From a virus, in the IMG/VR virus record IMGVR_UViG_3300045996_002303, positions 1 to 60,958 of that record: 60,958 bases of DNA, one strand, 5' to 3'. How positions within the stretch are numbered: position 1 is the stretch's first letter; every line of letters begins with the position of its first letter. Below, one piece after another: positions 25,412 through 32,793 of the stretch. Both the position numbers and the translations under genes were made by a program. Under the pieces are notes generated by a model. That model made no database searches. It was not told the origin of the DNA and saw only the letters and a list, made by a program, of their open reading frames with translations.

Positions 25412-26137
25412 TTACTTCCAGATTACTACGTAGTCAGCGCAGGATTCGAGTTCCGCCTTCAGGATTTTCTCACCTTCCAGTTCGATCAGTTCAGCAAGCT
25501 CCACGCTCTCAAACCAAAAGTTGCAGCCGCCGTCTGTCACTTCCAGGCAAATTTCAACATGGAACTTCAGCGGGCTTTGTCCCTTGAAAATGGGAATATT
25601 TAGCACGAAGTCGATGGGTAGGTTCGTTTCAACTTTCTTGTTGAATGATGATGATTTATTGCCACGGTTGTCTGAATCGGACGCCATATCAATGTATGCT
25701 TTGGCGTTGAAAGCCCGGTAAGCATTCAGCAACATGCCGTGTTTTTCACCGTCATCGAATGCCAGCCGGGAAAACTTGATCAGATCCACCAGTTCCTTTT
25801 GCTTAAAGGTCTTTTTGTCGTTTATGTGGAAGGCAACCAGGTCGGGGTTTAGTTCCATGCTGGCCTTTACAATTGCTGCATAAGGATCAGCAGGATCGAG
25901 CATGAGAATAATTGTTCTGGCTTTCTTGTCAACCTCTACAATAGCACGGGCGGGGTTGATATACTGTTTACCGCCGAGTTCATCACTGACGCCTTTGCGC
26001 CCTTTAATGAAAGATGAGACTGATTTGATGTCACCGGATAAACTGATTTTATTCGGTGCTACAGGCGGCAATGCCTGACCTTCCCGGAATATAATTTCGT
26101 TTGTATTCCCGTCTACTTTTAATGTCAGATTTTCCAT
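25412..26137 (-). CDS. DUF2303/YfdQ-like protein
   Basis: A 241-residue protein in the recombination cluster. Features fitting DUF2303 (YfdQ) proteins are the early KSVSSFIKGRKGVSDEL region, a central VDKKARTIILMLDP strand pair, FKQKELVDLIKFSRL, and the C-terminal FVLNIPIFKGQSPLKFHVEI. These phage proteins are of unknown function. The family match is by eye and moderate. Confidence 0.45.
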   Translation of the reverse strand: MENLTLKVDGNTNEIIFREGQALPPVAPNKISLSGDIKSVSSFIKGRKGVSDELGGKQYINPARAIVEVDKKARTIILMLDPADPYAAIVKASMELNPDLVAFHINDKKTFKQKELVDLIKFSRLAFDDGEKHGMLLNAYRAFNAKAYIDMASDSDNRGNKSSSFNKKVETNLPIDFVLNIPIFKGQSPLKFHVEICLEVTDGGCNFWFESVELAELIELEGEKILKAELESCADYVVIWK

Positions 26138-26188
26138 TTTAGTTATTAAAGAATGAGTAATTGAGTTTGGAGGGACGGATTAAAAAGG

Positions 26189-26614
26189 TTACTGATTTGC
26201 GGCGGGGCGATCCACCACCTGCATGCGCACCTGCCTTTCGTCTGGACGCAGACGGCGGGATGAAACAAGTTCACCGGTTTCATCGTAGGTCTCCATCATT
26301 GAATCGGCATGATTCGCCATGTGAAAGAGTTGGCCTTTTACCTCTTTCTTTTTGGTCTTTACTTCCTGCTGAAGGCTGCGGTTGATGAGCTTTATCGGCT
26401 CAATCTTATTTTTATACTCCTTCTTTTTTTCGGCCAATTCATCTTCCAGCTTACTAACTGAAATGGAATTATCAACGAATTCCTCACGCTTAGCGTCAAG
26501 TTCTTCCTGAGTAAGTTCCTTTTCGTAAGTAGTTGTTTCGATTTTGTCAGCATTGTTGCGAAGGACATTAAGCCTTTCCTCGGCCGATAGTTCTGGCATG
26601 AATACTTTAGGCAT
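26189..26614 (-). CDS. Coiled-coil early protein
   Basis: A 141-residue highly charged protein with a long coiled coil (KLEDELAEKKKEYKNKIEPI, RSLQQEVKTKKKEVKGQLFH) and a C-terminal segment GELVSSRRLRPDERQ. Such proteins often accompany phage recombination genes. No enzymatic motif. Confidence 0.55.
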   Translation of the reverse strand: MPKVFMPELSAEERLNVLRNNADKIETTTYEKELTQEELDAKREEFVDNSISVSKLEDELAEKKKEYKNKIEPIKLINRSLQQEVKTKKKEVKGQLFHMANHADSMMETYDETGELVSSRRLRPDERQVRMQVVDRPAANQ

Positions 26615-26689
26615 AGTGTTATTTTGGTTTTAAGTTTTCGTTTTATACGTATTCACAAGATTCGATATGTTGGGGCCGGGAAAGCCCGG

Positions 26690-27094
26690 TTATTGGTAAT
26701 TGGAAATTTTAGCCTCCTCCTTCAGGGCCGAGATGCAGGTACGCAATGCCTCGATGGTGTGTAACAATGTCCGGCTACAACGCTCACATACATCATAATC
26801 GTACTGCTCCTGCTCCACCTTCGCGCTGATATAGTCTTTTGCAAGCATCGGGCTGATCGTTTCGTTGTTAGCAAGGGTGCTGCCGATCAGGTTATTGTAT
26901 GCACTCACCTTCTTTTTGTTCAGCAACTTCTTTGCAACCGCCATTTGGTTATTTACGAATGCCAAGGACTTGCATAACAACCCCACCTGATCGATCAACC
27001 ATGCGATTGACTGGGAAGCCGTGTAGCCATCGGCGGCTGTCTCCAACCACTCCATACAATCTTCAACCCGTTTAATCTGTAATTCTGCTTGCAT
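26690..27094 (-). CDS. Conserved recombination-region protein
   Basis: A 134-residue helical protein with the C-terminal pattern SPMLAKDYISAKVEQEQYDY DVCERCSRTLLH, which I associate with small proteins next to phage ssDNA-annealing genes. It has a pair of cysteines (CERC) but no further motif. It shares one base with its upstream neighbour. A short GC hairpin (CCGGG AAAG CCCGG, 26676-26689) lies right after its stop. Confidence 0.55.
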   Translation of the reverse strand: MQAELQIKRVEDCMEWLETAADGYTASQSIAWLIDQVGLLCKSLAFVNNQMAVAKKLLNKKKVSAYNNLIGSTLANNETISPMLAKDYISAKVEQEQYDYDVCERCSRTLLHTIEALRTCISALKEEAKISNYQ

Positions 27095-27405
27095 TATTCG
27101 AATATTGTTGCGTTTACCTGTTCATCATACTTTGCCACCACAACCGACACCGGCGGCGCCATTACTTTCAACCGTTGATAAAGGCTGGCAATCATCAATT
27201 CCGCATTGGCTTGGCTTTCCAGCAAAGGCCCATGCCAATAACCGCTGTCATCCATAAGAAACACCGCACCTGAGTGAACACATACACCGTAACACGAAAA
27301 CAAGCTAATGTGCGGGGATGCCTTCACTTTAATAGCGTCATTGAACATCACCTGACGGTCAGGGTAGCTATTTACTGTGTCGGTGATAAATTGGAGGTGG
27401 TTCAT
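27094..27405 (-). CDS. Hypothetical early protein
   Basis: A 103-residue protein from MNHLQFITDTVNSYPDRQVM. It is mixed alpha/beta with a central LFSCYGVCVHSGAVFLMDDS. ATG at 27405 gives a 38-base overlap with the upstream DUF3268 gene. No family recognised. Confidence 0.5.
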   Translation of the reverse strand: MNHLQFITDTVNSYPDRQVMFNDAIKVKASPHISLFSCYGVCVHSGAVFLMDDSGYWHGPLLESQANAELMIASLYQRLKVMAPPVSVVVAKYDEQVNATIFE

Positions 27406-27790
27406 GATAGTATGGTTTACATATTTCAATAACCCGTTTGCATTGATCAACATCGAATAGACCGATGTGCGTATCTTTTACTGGTAAACCCATCTGACCC
27501 GCTAACCATTCATATGCCTTGTGCCGCGCTTTCGTCTTGCTGTAACCTTGTTTCATTTTCTTTTGCCACAGCGGATCAAAGAACTTGTGAGCGTCTTTCT
27601 TCCATTTCCTTAGCTCTCTGTTCGCCAACCTGCCGAGCGCATTGTTTGTTCCTTTGTGAACTCCTACCCAGGCGCCGCACGGCTCACACAGATATATCAT
27701 TCCGTAACTCTTTGTGTATACCCGTTTACTGTCTACGTACTGGGTAGGTCGATTGCAGTAAGGGCAGATTTTACCAGTATTGATACTCAC
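27368..27790 (-). CDS. DUF3268 zinc-finger protein
   Basis: A 140-residue protein with an N-terminal zinc ribbon (ICPYCNRPTQYVDS ... YLCEPCGAWVGVHKGTNNA) and the C-terminal IGLFDVDQCKRVIEIC, as in the DUF3268 phage family. It lies with Gp157 and ERF genes, where it is likely part of DNA metabolism. Confidence 0.8.
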   Translation of the reverse strand: MSINTGKICPYCNRPTQYVDSKRVYTKSYGMIYLCEPCGAWVGVHKGTNNALGRLANRELRKWKKDAHKFFDPLWQKKMKQGYSKTKARHKAYEWLAGQMGLPVKDTHIGLFDVDQCKRVIEICKPYYHEPPPIYHRHSK

Positions 27791-28350
27791 TTTATTTGCA
27801 GGTTCTTTTTCTCGATTGTTGCGGCACCGGGAATCTTTAGCCCGGTTTTTAATGCCTCGCCTATTCGCTTCTTACTGACAGAGGGCTTTACATCAAAGTA
27901 TTCGATCAGCCTGGCAACTTCAGCCGGCGCCCCTTCTTTTGGCACGATTTCGATGGACACATTTTCGAGAAACTTATCTTCGAAGTCCTCTGCCAGTTCA
28001 ACTGGGTTTGATTTACGGAATGAGAGTTTAAGAATGGGGGTGTCGATCTTCTCGATACCGAACTGCCGCATGGCTTCATCGAGCCGGTTCTTGAATGTCT
28101 CAGCTCGTTTGGCAGCTTTCGCCTTAAGATCTGTTAGGCGTTTGATTTCCTTTGCCAGTACCTCCTCCACATCTTCAAACGACTTCACAACAAAACCATA
28201 ACTGACAGCTTTATCCTCAAACTCTTCTTCAGTGAGCGCCAGCGCCTGTTCCATTTCGGGAGTTAATTCACCTTCGGCTTCTTCAATCTCTTTTAACAGG
28301 CCGAGGTGTTCGGCCCGGATGTGATACATTGATTTAGTTTGCAGTTGCAT
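27787..28350 (-). CDS. Gp157 family protein
   Basis: A 187-residue protein of the Siphovirus Gp157 family: acidic N-terminal coiled coil with LTEEEFEDKAVSYGFVVKSF, then IKRLTDLKAKAAKRAETFKN, and the conserved C-terminal half (DTPILKLSFRKSNPVELAED, PSVSKKRIGEALKTGLKIPG). The family is linked to phage resistance and recombination regions; the mechanism is unknown. Confidence 0.85.
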   Translation of the reverse strand: MQLQTKSMYHIRAEHLGLLKEIEEAEGELTPEMEQALALTEEEFEDKAVSYGFVVKSFEDVEEVLAKEIKRLTDLKAKAAKRAETFKNRLDEAMRQFGIEKIDTPILKLSFRKSNPVELAEDFEDKFLENVSIEIVPKEGAPAEVARLIEYFDVKPSVSKKRIGEALKTGLKIPGAATIEKKNLQIK

Positions 28351-28353
28351 TTG

Positions 28354-28926
28354 CTATTGTTTTGATTGTTCGATTAATTTTTGCTCAGTAGCCTTGCTTA
28401 TCCTGAAGTATTTTTTTAAAGCCGCTATGCTACTTTTACCGGCCCTCATCTTTTCCAGTGCCCCTTTAAATTGATCAGTCCCCTCATTCAGCCAAGGCAA
28501 CCCATCTTCATTGCCTTCATCTTTTTGTTTTTTCTCAGCCTTGCCGCTGGCATTATTTCCGTCATCATCTTCCTCTATGTTAAGCCCAAGTATCGCGCAG
28601 AGAGCATACCGTCGTTGATAAGTTATTGCCGATCCTATCCCTTGAGGGTCATTTTTTGATGGCTTCATAACATACTCTCCTATTATAAACTCCCCGGTTT
28701 CGCCATGCATAAGAATCGTTGTAAGCCCGCCCTCTCCGGTTGGTACTTGAGAAAATGACAAACCGCTTTCCGCCAATGGTGCTTGTATATTTTCAAGAAT
28801 ATTGGAGAGGCTGGCATATTTTGATTTAAAAAAAGGATTGTTGGCATCCTTTTTAATTATATCCACTTTCATATGGAATAATAACAAGGCTTTCGCAATA
28901 CCCTTAATTGATTCGCTCTTTTGCAT
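28354..28926 (-). CDS. erf: ERF-family single-strand annealing protein
   Basis: A 190-residue ERF recombinase. The family region spans residues about 5-115: LLLFHMKVDIIKKDANNPFF, KYASLSNILENIQAPLAESG, the TTILMHGETGEFI strand and the SAITYQRRYALCAILGLN motif. The C-terminus is acidic then basic. It anneals ssDNA during recombination-dependent replication or circularisation. It shares one base with the upstream HNH gene. Confidence 0.92.
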   Translation of the reverse strand: MQKSESIKGIAKALLLFHMKVDIIKKDANNPFFKSKYASLSNILENIQAPLAESGLSFSQVPTGEGGLTTILMHGETGEFIIGEYVMKPSKNDPQGIGSAITYQRRYALCAILGLNIEEDDDGNNASGKAEKKQKDEGNEDGLPWLNEGTDQFKGALEKMRAGKSSIAALKKYFRISKATEQKLIEQSKQ

Positions 28927-29501
28927 TATAACTCGTTTTTATATTTCCAAATAAACCCCTTATGGCTCTTTCTTTCTCCTTTACAAACCTTACAAATATT
29001 TGCAACTTGAAATCCATTCCTTTGAGCTTCAGCAATCGAAGGCCAGAGTTTTACAAATTGCCCATCAAGCGAAAACTGGTTAACCGGTATTGATCTTGCG
29101 CTTAATTCGTTCCTTTTGCCAAGTTGTGGCTTCGTAGACTTGCGAAGATTACTGCGAAACGCATGTTTTAGGTTGTCTGACACGCTTGACCATTTAAGAT
29201 TTGCCTCGTGGTTGTTTGCCTTTACACCATCTTCATGATTAACGTGGGGTAAAGAATCAGGGTTAGGGTGAAAAGTAATGGCGATGATTCTGTTAAGGCG
29301 CTTATTTTTGAACTCCCCATTCTCCCGCATTGACACATATACATACCCATTCTTGTATGTAGTATTAGCAATTACACGCTTTGAAATTTGGTTCACAACA
29401 AATCCTCTTTCATTTGCGCCATAACCGGGAAAGCCTGGAACATCAGTCCAAAGTGTGGGGTTTAACGCGGCTCGTTGTTTGTCACATTTACGTAATTGCA
29501 T
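28926..29501 (-). CDS. NUMOD4-HNH homing endonuclease upstream of ERF
   Basis: A 191-residue homing endonuclease: NUMOD4 region WTDVPGFPGYGANERGFVVN, HNH core RIIAITFHPNP with HVNHEDGVKANNHEANLKW, and C-terminal SIAEAQRNGFQVANICKVCK ending HKGFIWKYK. It is a relative of the proteins at 9965 and 14146, so this genome carries at least three related invaders. It is translationally coupled to ERF. Confidence 0.88.
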   Translation of the reverse strand: MQLRKCDKQRAALNPTLWTDVPGFPGYGANERGFVVNQISKRVIANTTYKNGYVYVSMRENGEFKNKRLNRIIAITFHPNPDSLPHVNHEDGVKANNHEANLKWSSVSDNLKHAFRSNLRKSTKPQLGKRNELSARSIPVNQFSLDGQFVKLWPSIAEAQRNGFQVANICKVCKGERKSHKGFIWKYKNEL

Positions 29502-29543
29502 AACTTTACCCTCGATTATGATTTGATGATTTAGTTTTAAAAT

Positions 29544-29567
29544 GGCCGGGGCTGCGTTTCCCCGGCC
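29544..29567 (-). terminator. Intrinsic terminator before the recombination genes
   Basis: GGCCGGGG and CCCCGGCC form a perfect 8-bp stem with an 8-base loop; on the minus strand it is followed by ATTTTAAAA. It lies between the gene ending at 29585 and the HNH-ERF genes, and would end or attenuate early transcripts there. A weak U tract makes attenuation likely. Confidence 0.6.
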
Positions 29568-29584
29568 TGCTTCACGGTCACCTT

Positions 29585-30055
29585 CTACCCTTCAACACCG
29601 CCTTCTTCGGCAACTTCCATTGCCTGGTCTTGTGACGCGCTTTCCTGTGCGTTGGTTTGTTCAGTGGCTTGCTCTGTTGCTTCCTGTTGCCCTGCTGCTT
29701 GTTGATTCGGATCGAACATTGTATTTGTAACGCCTTCCTTTAAGGCGGGTTTAACTGACGTTGACATCTCGGGGAATGAAACATAGTGCGCTAAATGACA
29801 CAGATATTTATCTTTTACAGCATCAAACTCAGACTTATCGCAAGGGGTGTAACGGGTTGCCAATTCCTGGATGTCTTTTTCGTATGACGATGTATCCGGT
29901 GTAGTAATAAAAGACAATACTTTGGATATGTAGACCAATGTGCCGCCTGGGCTTAAATAATAAACTGTCTCCTTTAGCAGGTTTCCTCTGTAATAACCGG
30001 GTGTAACCTCTATCGTTTTCGTTTCAGTGACCTGAGTGTTTATTTGAATTTTCAT
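29585..30055 (-). CDS. Hypothetical protein with Gln/Glu-rich tail
   Basis: A 156-residue protein. The N-terminal 110 residues are beta-rich (KTIEVTPGYYRGNLLKETVY, GGTLVYISKVLSF), the tail is low complexity (QQAAGQQEATEQATEQTNAQ). No family recognised. It precedes the terminator at 29544 and follows the YopX gene by 2 bases. Confidence 0.5.
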   Translation of the reverse strand: MKIQINTQVTETKTIEVTPGYYRGNLLKETVYYLSPGGTLVYISKVLSFITTPDTSSYEKDIQELATRYTPCDKSEFDAVKDKYLCHLAHYVSFPEMSTSVKPALKEGVTNTMFDPNQQAAGQQEATEQATEQTNAQESASQDQAMEVAEEGGVEG

Positions 30056-30057
30056 GA

Positions 30058-30576
30058 CTATATTATGCCTTCCTTTAAGGCGGGTTTTATGAGTTCGGGG
30101 TTGTCGTGGATGTTGCTGATTAATTCAATCCACTCCGCGTTTCCATTGGATGAACCATGTAATGACGTGAACAGATAATCATAAGGGGCATTCTTACTAA
30201 ATTCTACATGGTCTTTAATTGGTGACACTTCTCTGCCAAACCATCCGGCATCATAAACACTCCATTCAACAACGCATATAACGGTTATGCGGTCAGGATA
30301 TCCTTTTTTCTTATAACCCCTACTTGGCATATATCCCCTCTCTGCTAAATAAATATCGCCCTGATAAATGTCAATATTGTTCTTATCCTTCAGCCCAGTC
30401 CACATGCCAACGGTTTCAGGCACATCTTCATAATCTGTAAACGAATTTTGTCGCCCTTCGTCAATGTGATAAGTTTCGTGGCAATGCCTTATAAAGGCTC
30501 CTTCAAAAAAGTAAAACCAGCCTGTTACCCACTCACCATTATCCACCCGCTTGCCTCTGAATAAGTATTGTTGCAT
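30058..30576 (-). CDS. YopX family protein (copy 1)
   Basis: A 172-residue YopX protein: LFRGKRVDNGEWVTGWFYF, then VGMWTGLKDKNNIDIYQGDI and the C-terminal WIELISNIHDNPELI. YopX proteins are common in phages of Firmicutes and Bacteroidetes; the function is unknown. It is 3 bases downstream of another YopX gene, so the two are tandem paralogs. Confidence 0.85.
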   Translation of the reverse strand: MQQYLFRGKRVDNGEWVTGWFYFFEGAFIRHCHETYHIDEGRQNSFTDYEDVPETVGMWTGLKDKNNIDIYQGDIYLAERGYMPSRGYKKKGYPDRITVICVVEWSVYDAGWFGREVSPIKDHVEFSKNAPYDYLFTSLHGSSNGNAEWIELISNIHDNPELIKPALKEGII

Positions 30577-30579
30577 GTG

Positions 30580-31029
30580 TTACGCTGTTTTAAGTTCTTT
30601 GTTTTGATGAATGTTGCCGATGACTTCCAATTCCTCACCGCCAAACGGCCGCACTGTATACTGCTTATATTGCTTATCTTCTATTGGCTTGTATTCAAAG
30701 CCAGCGATTTGGCTATTATAGGCCACTTCATACGTATCGAATATTCGACTTACAAAGTTTCCATCAATCTGTTGTGTCCTCTTAATGATATCGCCATCGT
30801 ATATCTCAACACCGTTCTTGTCTTTCAAGCCTATGTATTGCATGATAGGAGCACCCTTGCATTTTTCTTTAGTAGCACTCTCGTATTGTTCGTGCCCCCA
30901 AAATCCAGCGTACCCATCAACAACGAACGACATCGCATAGCTTCCTTCGAAATCGAAATACTGTAAAGCCGCAAATGGGAGAATAACCATTTCGCCATCT
31001 ATGTAAGCCCTGAACTTTAAATCACGCAT
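30580..31029 (-). CDS. YopX family protein (copy 2)
   Basis: A 149-residue YopX protein: LKFRAYIDGEMVILPFAALQ, MQYIGLKDKNGVEIYDGDII and the C-terminal EELEVIGNIHQNKEL. It is the first protein gene after the RNA block and its terminator (31058-31081). No function known. Confidence 0.85.
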   Translation of the reverse strand: MRDLKFRAYIDGEMVILPFAALQYFDFEGSYAMSFVVDGYAGFWGHEQYESATKEKCKGAPIMQYIGLKDKNGVEIYDGDIIKRTQQIDGNFVSRIFDTYEVAYNSQIAGFEYKPIEDKQYKQYTVRPFGGEELEVIGNIHQNKELKTA

Positions 31030-31057
31030 ATACTAATTTGTTATTTGCTTTTCAAAA

Positions 31058-31081
31058 ACCGGCGGCAGAACCTCCGCCGGT
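31058..31081 (-). terminator. Intrinsic terminator closing the RNA gene block
   Basis: ACCGGCGG and CCGCCGGT form a perfect 8-bp stem with loop CAGAACCT; read on the minus strand it is followed by TTTTTG. It lies downstream of the tRNA-like gene and upstream of the YopX genes, so it should end the structured-RNA transcript. Confidence 0.75.
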
Positions 31082-31150
31082 GTACCCTGTTACCTATTGT
31101 GAAGAAAGAAGAGACTTTTTAAAAGAAGGCCGGCAAGACTACCAGCCCGC

Positions 31151-31188
31151 GTTACAGTCTTTATTAATCACTCACGTAAAACTGTAAC
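31151..31188. other. Inverted repeat 3' of the tRNA-like gene
   Basis: GTTACAGT (31151-31158) and ACTGTAAC (31181-31188) are perfect 8-base arms separated by 22 bases. On the minus strand it follows the tRNA-like gene and precedes the terminator, so it may be a processing hairpin or part of a further structured RNA. No known family recognised. Confidence 0.4.
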
Positions 31189-31216
31189 CCTGTGATGTAA
31201 TCCGCTGAAAAACCAG

Positions 31217-31322
31217 TGCGAGGGACGGGAGTTGAACCCGCATGCCTGAGCGATCAGGGCTTACGATGATAATGTTGTTCGCTGCATTTATCACCGTGCG
31301 TCTACCGTTCCGCCACCCTCGC
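31217..31322 (-). tRNA. Class II tRNA-like gene with enlarged anticodon loop
   Basis: On the minus strand, acceptor arms CCCTCGC (31224-31218) and GCGAGGG (31322-31316) pair perfectly, U8-G9 is followed by a D-arm GCGGAACGGTAGACGC, a long variable arm with CCTGA/TCAGG and a T-arm GCGGG TTCAACT CCCGT, the layout of tRNA-Leu. The anticodon stem CGGTG/CATCG closes a 23-nt loop where 7 is normal, and that stem can extend by ATAA/TTAT. The gene is 105 nt; no CCA is encoded. No normal anticodon can be assigned. It may be a degenerate tRNA or a specialised RNA. A GC hairpin (CCCCGGC/GCCGGGG, 31326-31345) flanks its 5' end. Confidence 0.6.
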
Positions 31323-31440
31323 ATAACCCCGGCAGCTCGGCCGGGGCCGTTAACCATAAACCTTCCCCTTGATCCTATTGGCTGCCAGGGGCAATGAAAG
31401 TTGAGTGACAATTATTGTTTAACCCGGGGCCAATAAGTGC

Positions 31441-31452
31441 TTTTAAAGAACC
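31441..31452 (-). promoter_or_regulatory. boxA-like motif 3
   Basis: Minus strand GGTTCTTTAAAA, close to the boxA antitermination core (GCTCTTTAA). Similar motifs sit at 32304-32313 (GTTCTTTAAG) and 32437-32447 (GCTCTTTAAAA), all ahead of structured RNA elements. It would let RNA polymerase pass structured RNAs with NusB/S10; the role is inferred from similarity and position. Confidence 0.4.
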
Positions 31453-31497
31453 AGGCTGAGAACAACCCGGTTGGTATAGCCATGAAAAACAAAAACT

Positions 31498-31605
31498 TTA
31501 TCTTTTTACCATGTTGATCACCCACTCTATACAGAACAAAAACACATAGAAAGCTATCAACATTCCCAACCATACTATCATATAGAAGGCATTACCTTCG
31601 TTCAT
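31498..31605 (-). CDS. Mini membrane protein d
   Basis: A 35-residue peptide, almost all hydrophobic (MIVWLGMLIAFYVFLFCIEW), one membrane segment. Its start overlaps the end of the preceding mini gene by 14 bases. One of four consecutive single-span peptides between tRNA genes. The function is unknown. Confidence 0.5.
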   Translation of the reverse strand: MNEGNAFYMIVWLGMLIAFYVFLFCIEWVINMVKR

Positions 31606-31723
31606 CTCTGAGTTGTCTGTACGCTTCATCGCTTACCTTATATCGATTATGAATTATTGCGATGTTAACCAGGGTGCCGATTATAAGGGTGATAACAGTT
31701 GCCGAATCAATTGTAATGCTCAT
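31592..31723 (-). CDS. Mini membrane protein c
   Basis: A 43-residue single-span peptide (MSITIDSATVITLIIGTLVN) with a basic C-terminus (DEAYRQLRDERR). ATG at 31723 overlaps the preceding gene by 17 bases; a longer reading from 31804 would overlap it by almost 100. The function is unknown. Confidence 0.5.
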   Translation of the reverse strand: MSITIDSATVITLIIGTLVNIAIIHNRYKVSDEAYRQLRDERR

Positions 31724-31904
31724 ACGGAATGAATGGGCGTTCGCAGTAGTTATCAATATCACGGTAATCAATATCATCTCTGCCGGGAATGTCCTGCGCT
31801 TCATCTTCTACACACTCTGCCTTTCTTAAAGAATACGCAAGTATTGACAGGCCCAGCATGAACAGAAAGAAGCCGATAGAATACGCAAGGGTTAACTTTT
31901 CCAT
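31707..31904 (-). CDS. Mini membrane protein b
   Basis: A 65-residue protein with an N-terminal membrane segment (YSIGFFLFMLGLSILAYSLR) and an acidic cytoplasmic or periplasmic tail (ECVEDEAQDIPGRDDIDYRD). It follows mini protein a by 3 bases. The function is unknown. Confidence 0.55.
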   Translation of the reverse strand: MEKLTLAYSIGFFLFMLGLSILAYSLRKAECVEDEAQDIPGRDDIDYRDIDNYCERPFIPYEHYN

Positions 31905-31907
31905 ACG

Positions 31908-32006
31908 TTAGGGTTTTAAGAGTTTTCTACTTTTGATAATTGTGACCACTACGCTGATCAGGGCGATTATGGCCAGTCCAACTGACGACCAGAATATTAG
32001 TTCCAT
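31908..32006 (-). CDS. Mini membrane protein a
   Basis: A 32-residue single-span peptide, MELIFWSSVGLAIIALISVV and a basic tail KSRKLLKP. It begins 20 bases after the tRNA-Thr 3' end. First of four overlapping or abutting mini genes. The function is unknown. Confidence 0.45.
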   Translation of the reverse strand: MELIFWSSVGLAIIALISVVVTIIKSRKLLKP

Positions 32007-32025
32007 TGGGTGAGGATTATTTCAG

Positions 32026-32097
32026 AGCCTCGTGGGTTACTCGAAAACCCTTATCCGGTTTACAAGACCGGTGAATCACCGTCAATTCTTACGAGGC
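32026..32097 (-). tRNA. tRNA-Thr (anticodon TGT)
   Basis: Minus strand: acceptor GCCTCGT/ACGAGGC, D-arm GAAT...ATTC with a GG-containing loop, anticodon arm CCGGT CTTGTAA ACCGG (anticodon TGT, codon ACA), T-arm GGGTT TTCGAGT AACCC, discriminator T, no encoded CCA. All four arms pair perfectly, so it should be functional. Confidence 0.9.
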
Positions 32098-32487
32098 ATT
32101 TGCCGCTCACTTACCCGGAGCGGCTTAGGGGCGTACTTCGTGTTGTTGTGCGGCTTCACATAATCGATTCTCTTACAATGCGCCCTTTATACGACACAAG
32201 GTCAATTATGCTTAGGTGTTAACTTCGTTTCGCTTGCCTATCCCATTGCCAGAAGGAATTAATCGTTTCGGCATCCACGAAGCGCTCACCGCGCCTTTTT
32301 TATCTTAAAGAACTTAAAATCGGTGACGGAGGAAATGAGACGCACTACTGACTTCATAACCAAGTACGCCACCGAAAGATTTTACCTGGATGTAGAAACA
32401 TCCGGGCTGAGTGTCTGCGACACTTCAATCTGGTAATTTTAAAGAGCTTTTAAAAAGGGGCCGCATGAGCCCAGCCCCGAACCGTCG
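32098..32487 (-). ncRNA. Structured-RNA region with tRNA-like remnants
   Basis: About 390 bases without a protein gene. Visible elements: hairpin GCCGCTC/GAGCGGC (32102-32124); a 52-nt element with tRNA-like acceptor GGTGGCG/CGTCACC, U8-A9 and D-arm CTT GGTTATG AAG (32322-32373), missing one arm; a three-way junction closed by TTACC/GGTAA with hairpins GGATG/CATCC and AGTGTC/GACACT (32382-32436); boxA-like motifs at 32304-32313 and 32437-32447. No complete tRNA was found apart from the neighbour at 32026. These look like decayed tRNAs or unknown small RNAs. Confidence 0.4.
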
Positions 32488-32793
32488 CTAATATTTTAAA
32501 TGAGGCGCAAGAGCCGCCATTATGGTCTGGTTTACGTGCTGATTGTTCAGCAAGGGCGTTGCATTGGCAATCGCTGCGCTCTCCACTTCCTTGTTAAACT
32601 CCACCCACTTACCAGCGCAGGCGATCATGCCTAACAGGTACATTGGGCCGGAAACATCTGCCGCAGCGACTACATGCCCGTTATCTGTGATCCCCGCCTT
32701 ATATGTCACATCAACGTACTGCGCTTCACTCCATCTGAAATTGTACAGTGACGGGTCAACGTGGAGCTTGAAAGTGTTGGTAACGGTTTTCAT
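32488..32793 (-). CDS. Hypothetical early protein
   Basis: A 101-residue beta-rich protein (TNTFKLHVDPSLYNFRWSEA, VDVTYKAGITDNGHVVAAAD) with a helical C-terminus. It overlaps the upstream gene by 4 bases (ATGA). No family recognised. Confidence 0.55.
   Translation of the reverse strand: MKTVTNTFKLHVDPSLYNFRWSEAQYVDVTYKAGITDNGHVVAAADVSGPMYLLGMIACAGKWVEFNKEVESAAIANATPLLNNQHVNQTIMAALAPHLKY

Noticed and set aside
27656-28201. A long (181-codon) plus-strand frame over the Gp157 and DUF3268 genes
   Set aside because: It is the mirror of two well-supported minus-strand genes, with low-quality composition and no domain.
31172-31411. A 79-codon minus-strand frame over the tRNA-like gene
   Set aside because: It is the tRNA-like gene and flanking hairpins read as protein.
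32290-32306. A plus-strand terminator GCGC...GCGC followed by six T
   Set aside because: The stem is only 4 bp and there is no plus-strand gene upstream to end.
32382-32436. Hammerhead ribozyme
   Set aside because: The three-way junction is there, but the conserved CUGAnGA and GAAA core and the junction lengths (1, 6 and 7) do not fit on either strand.
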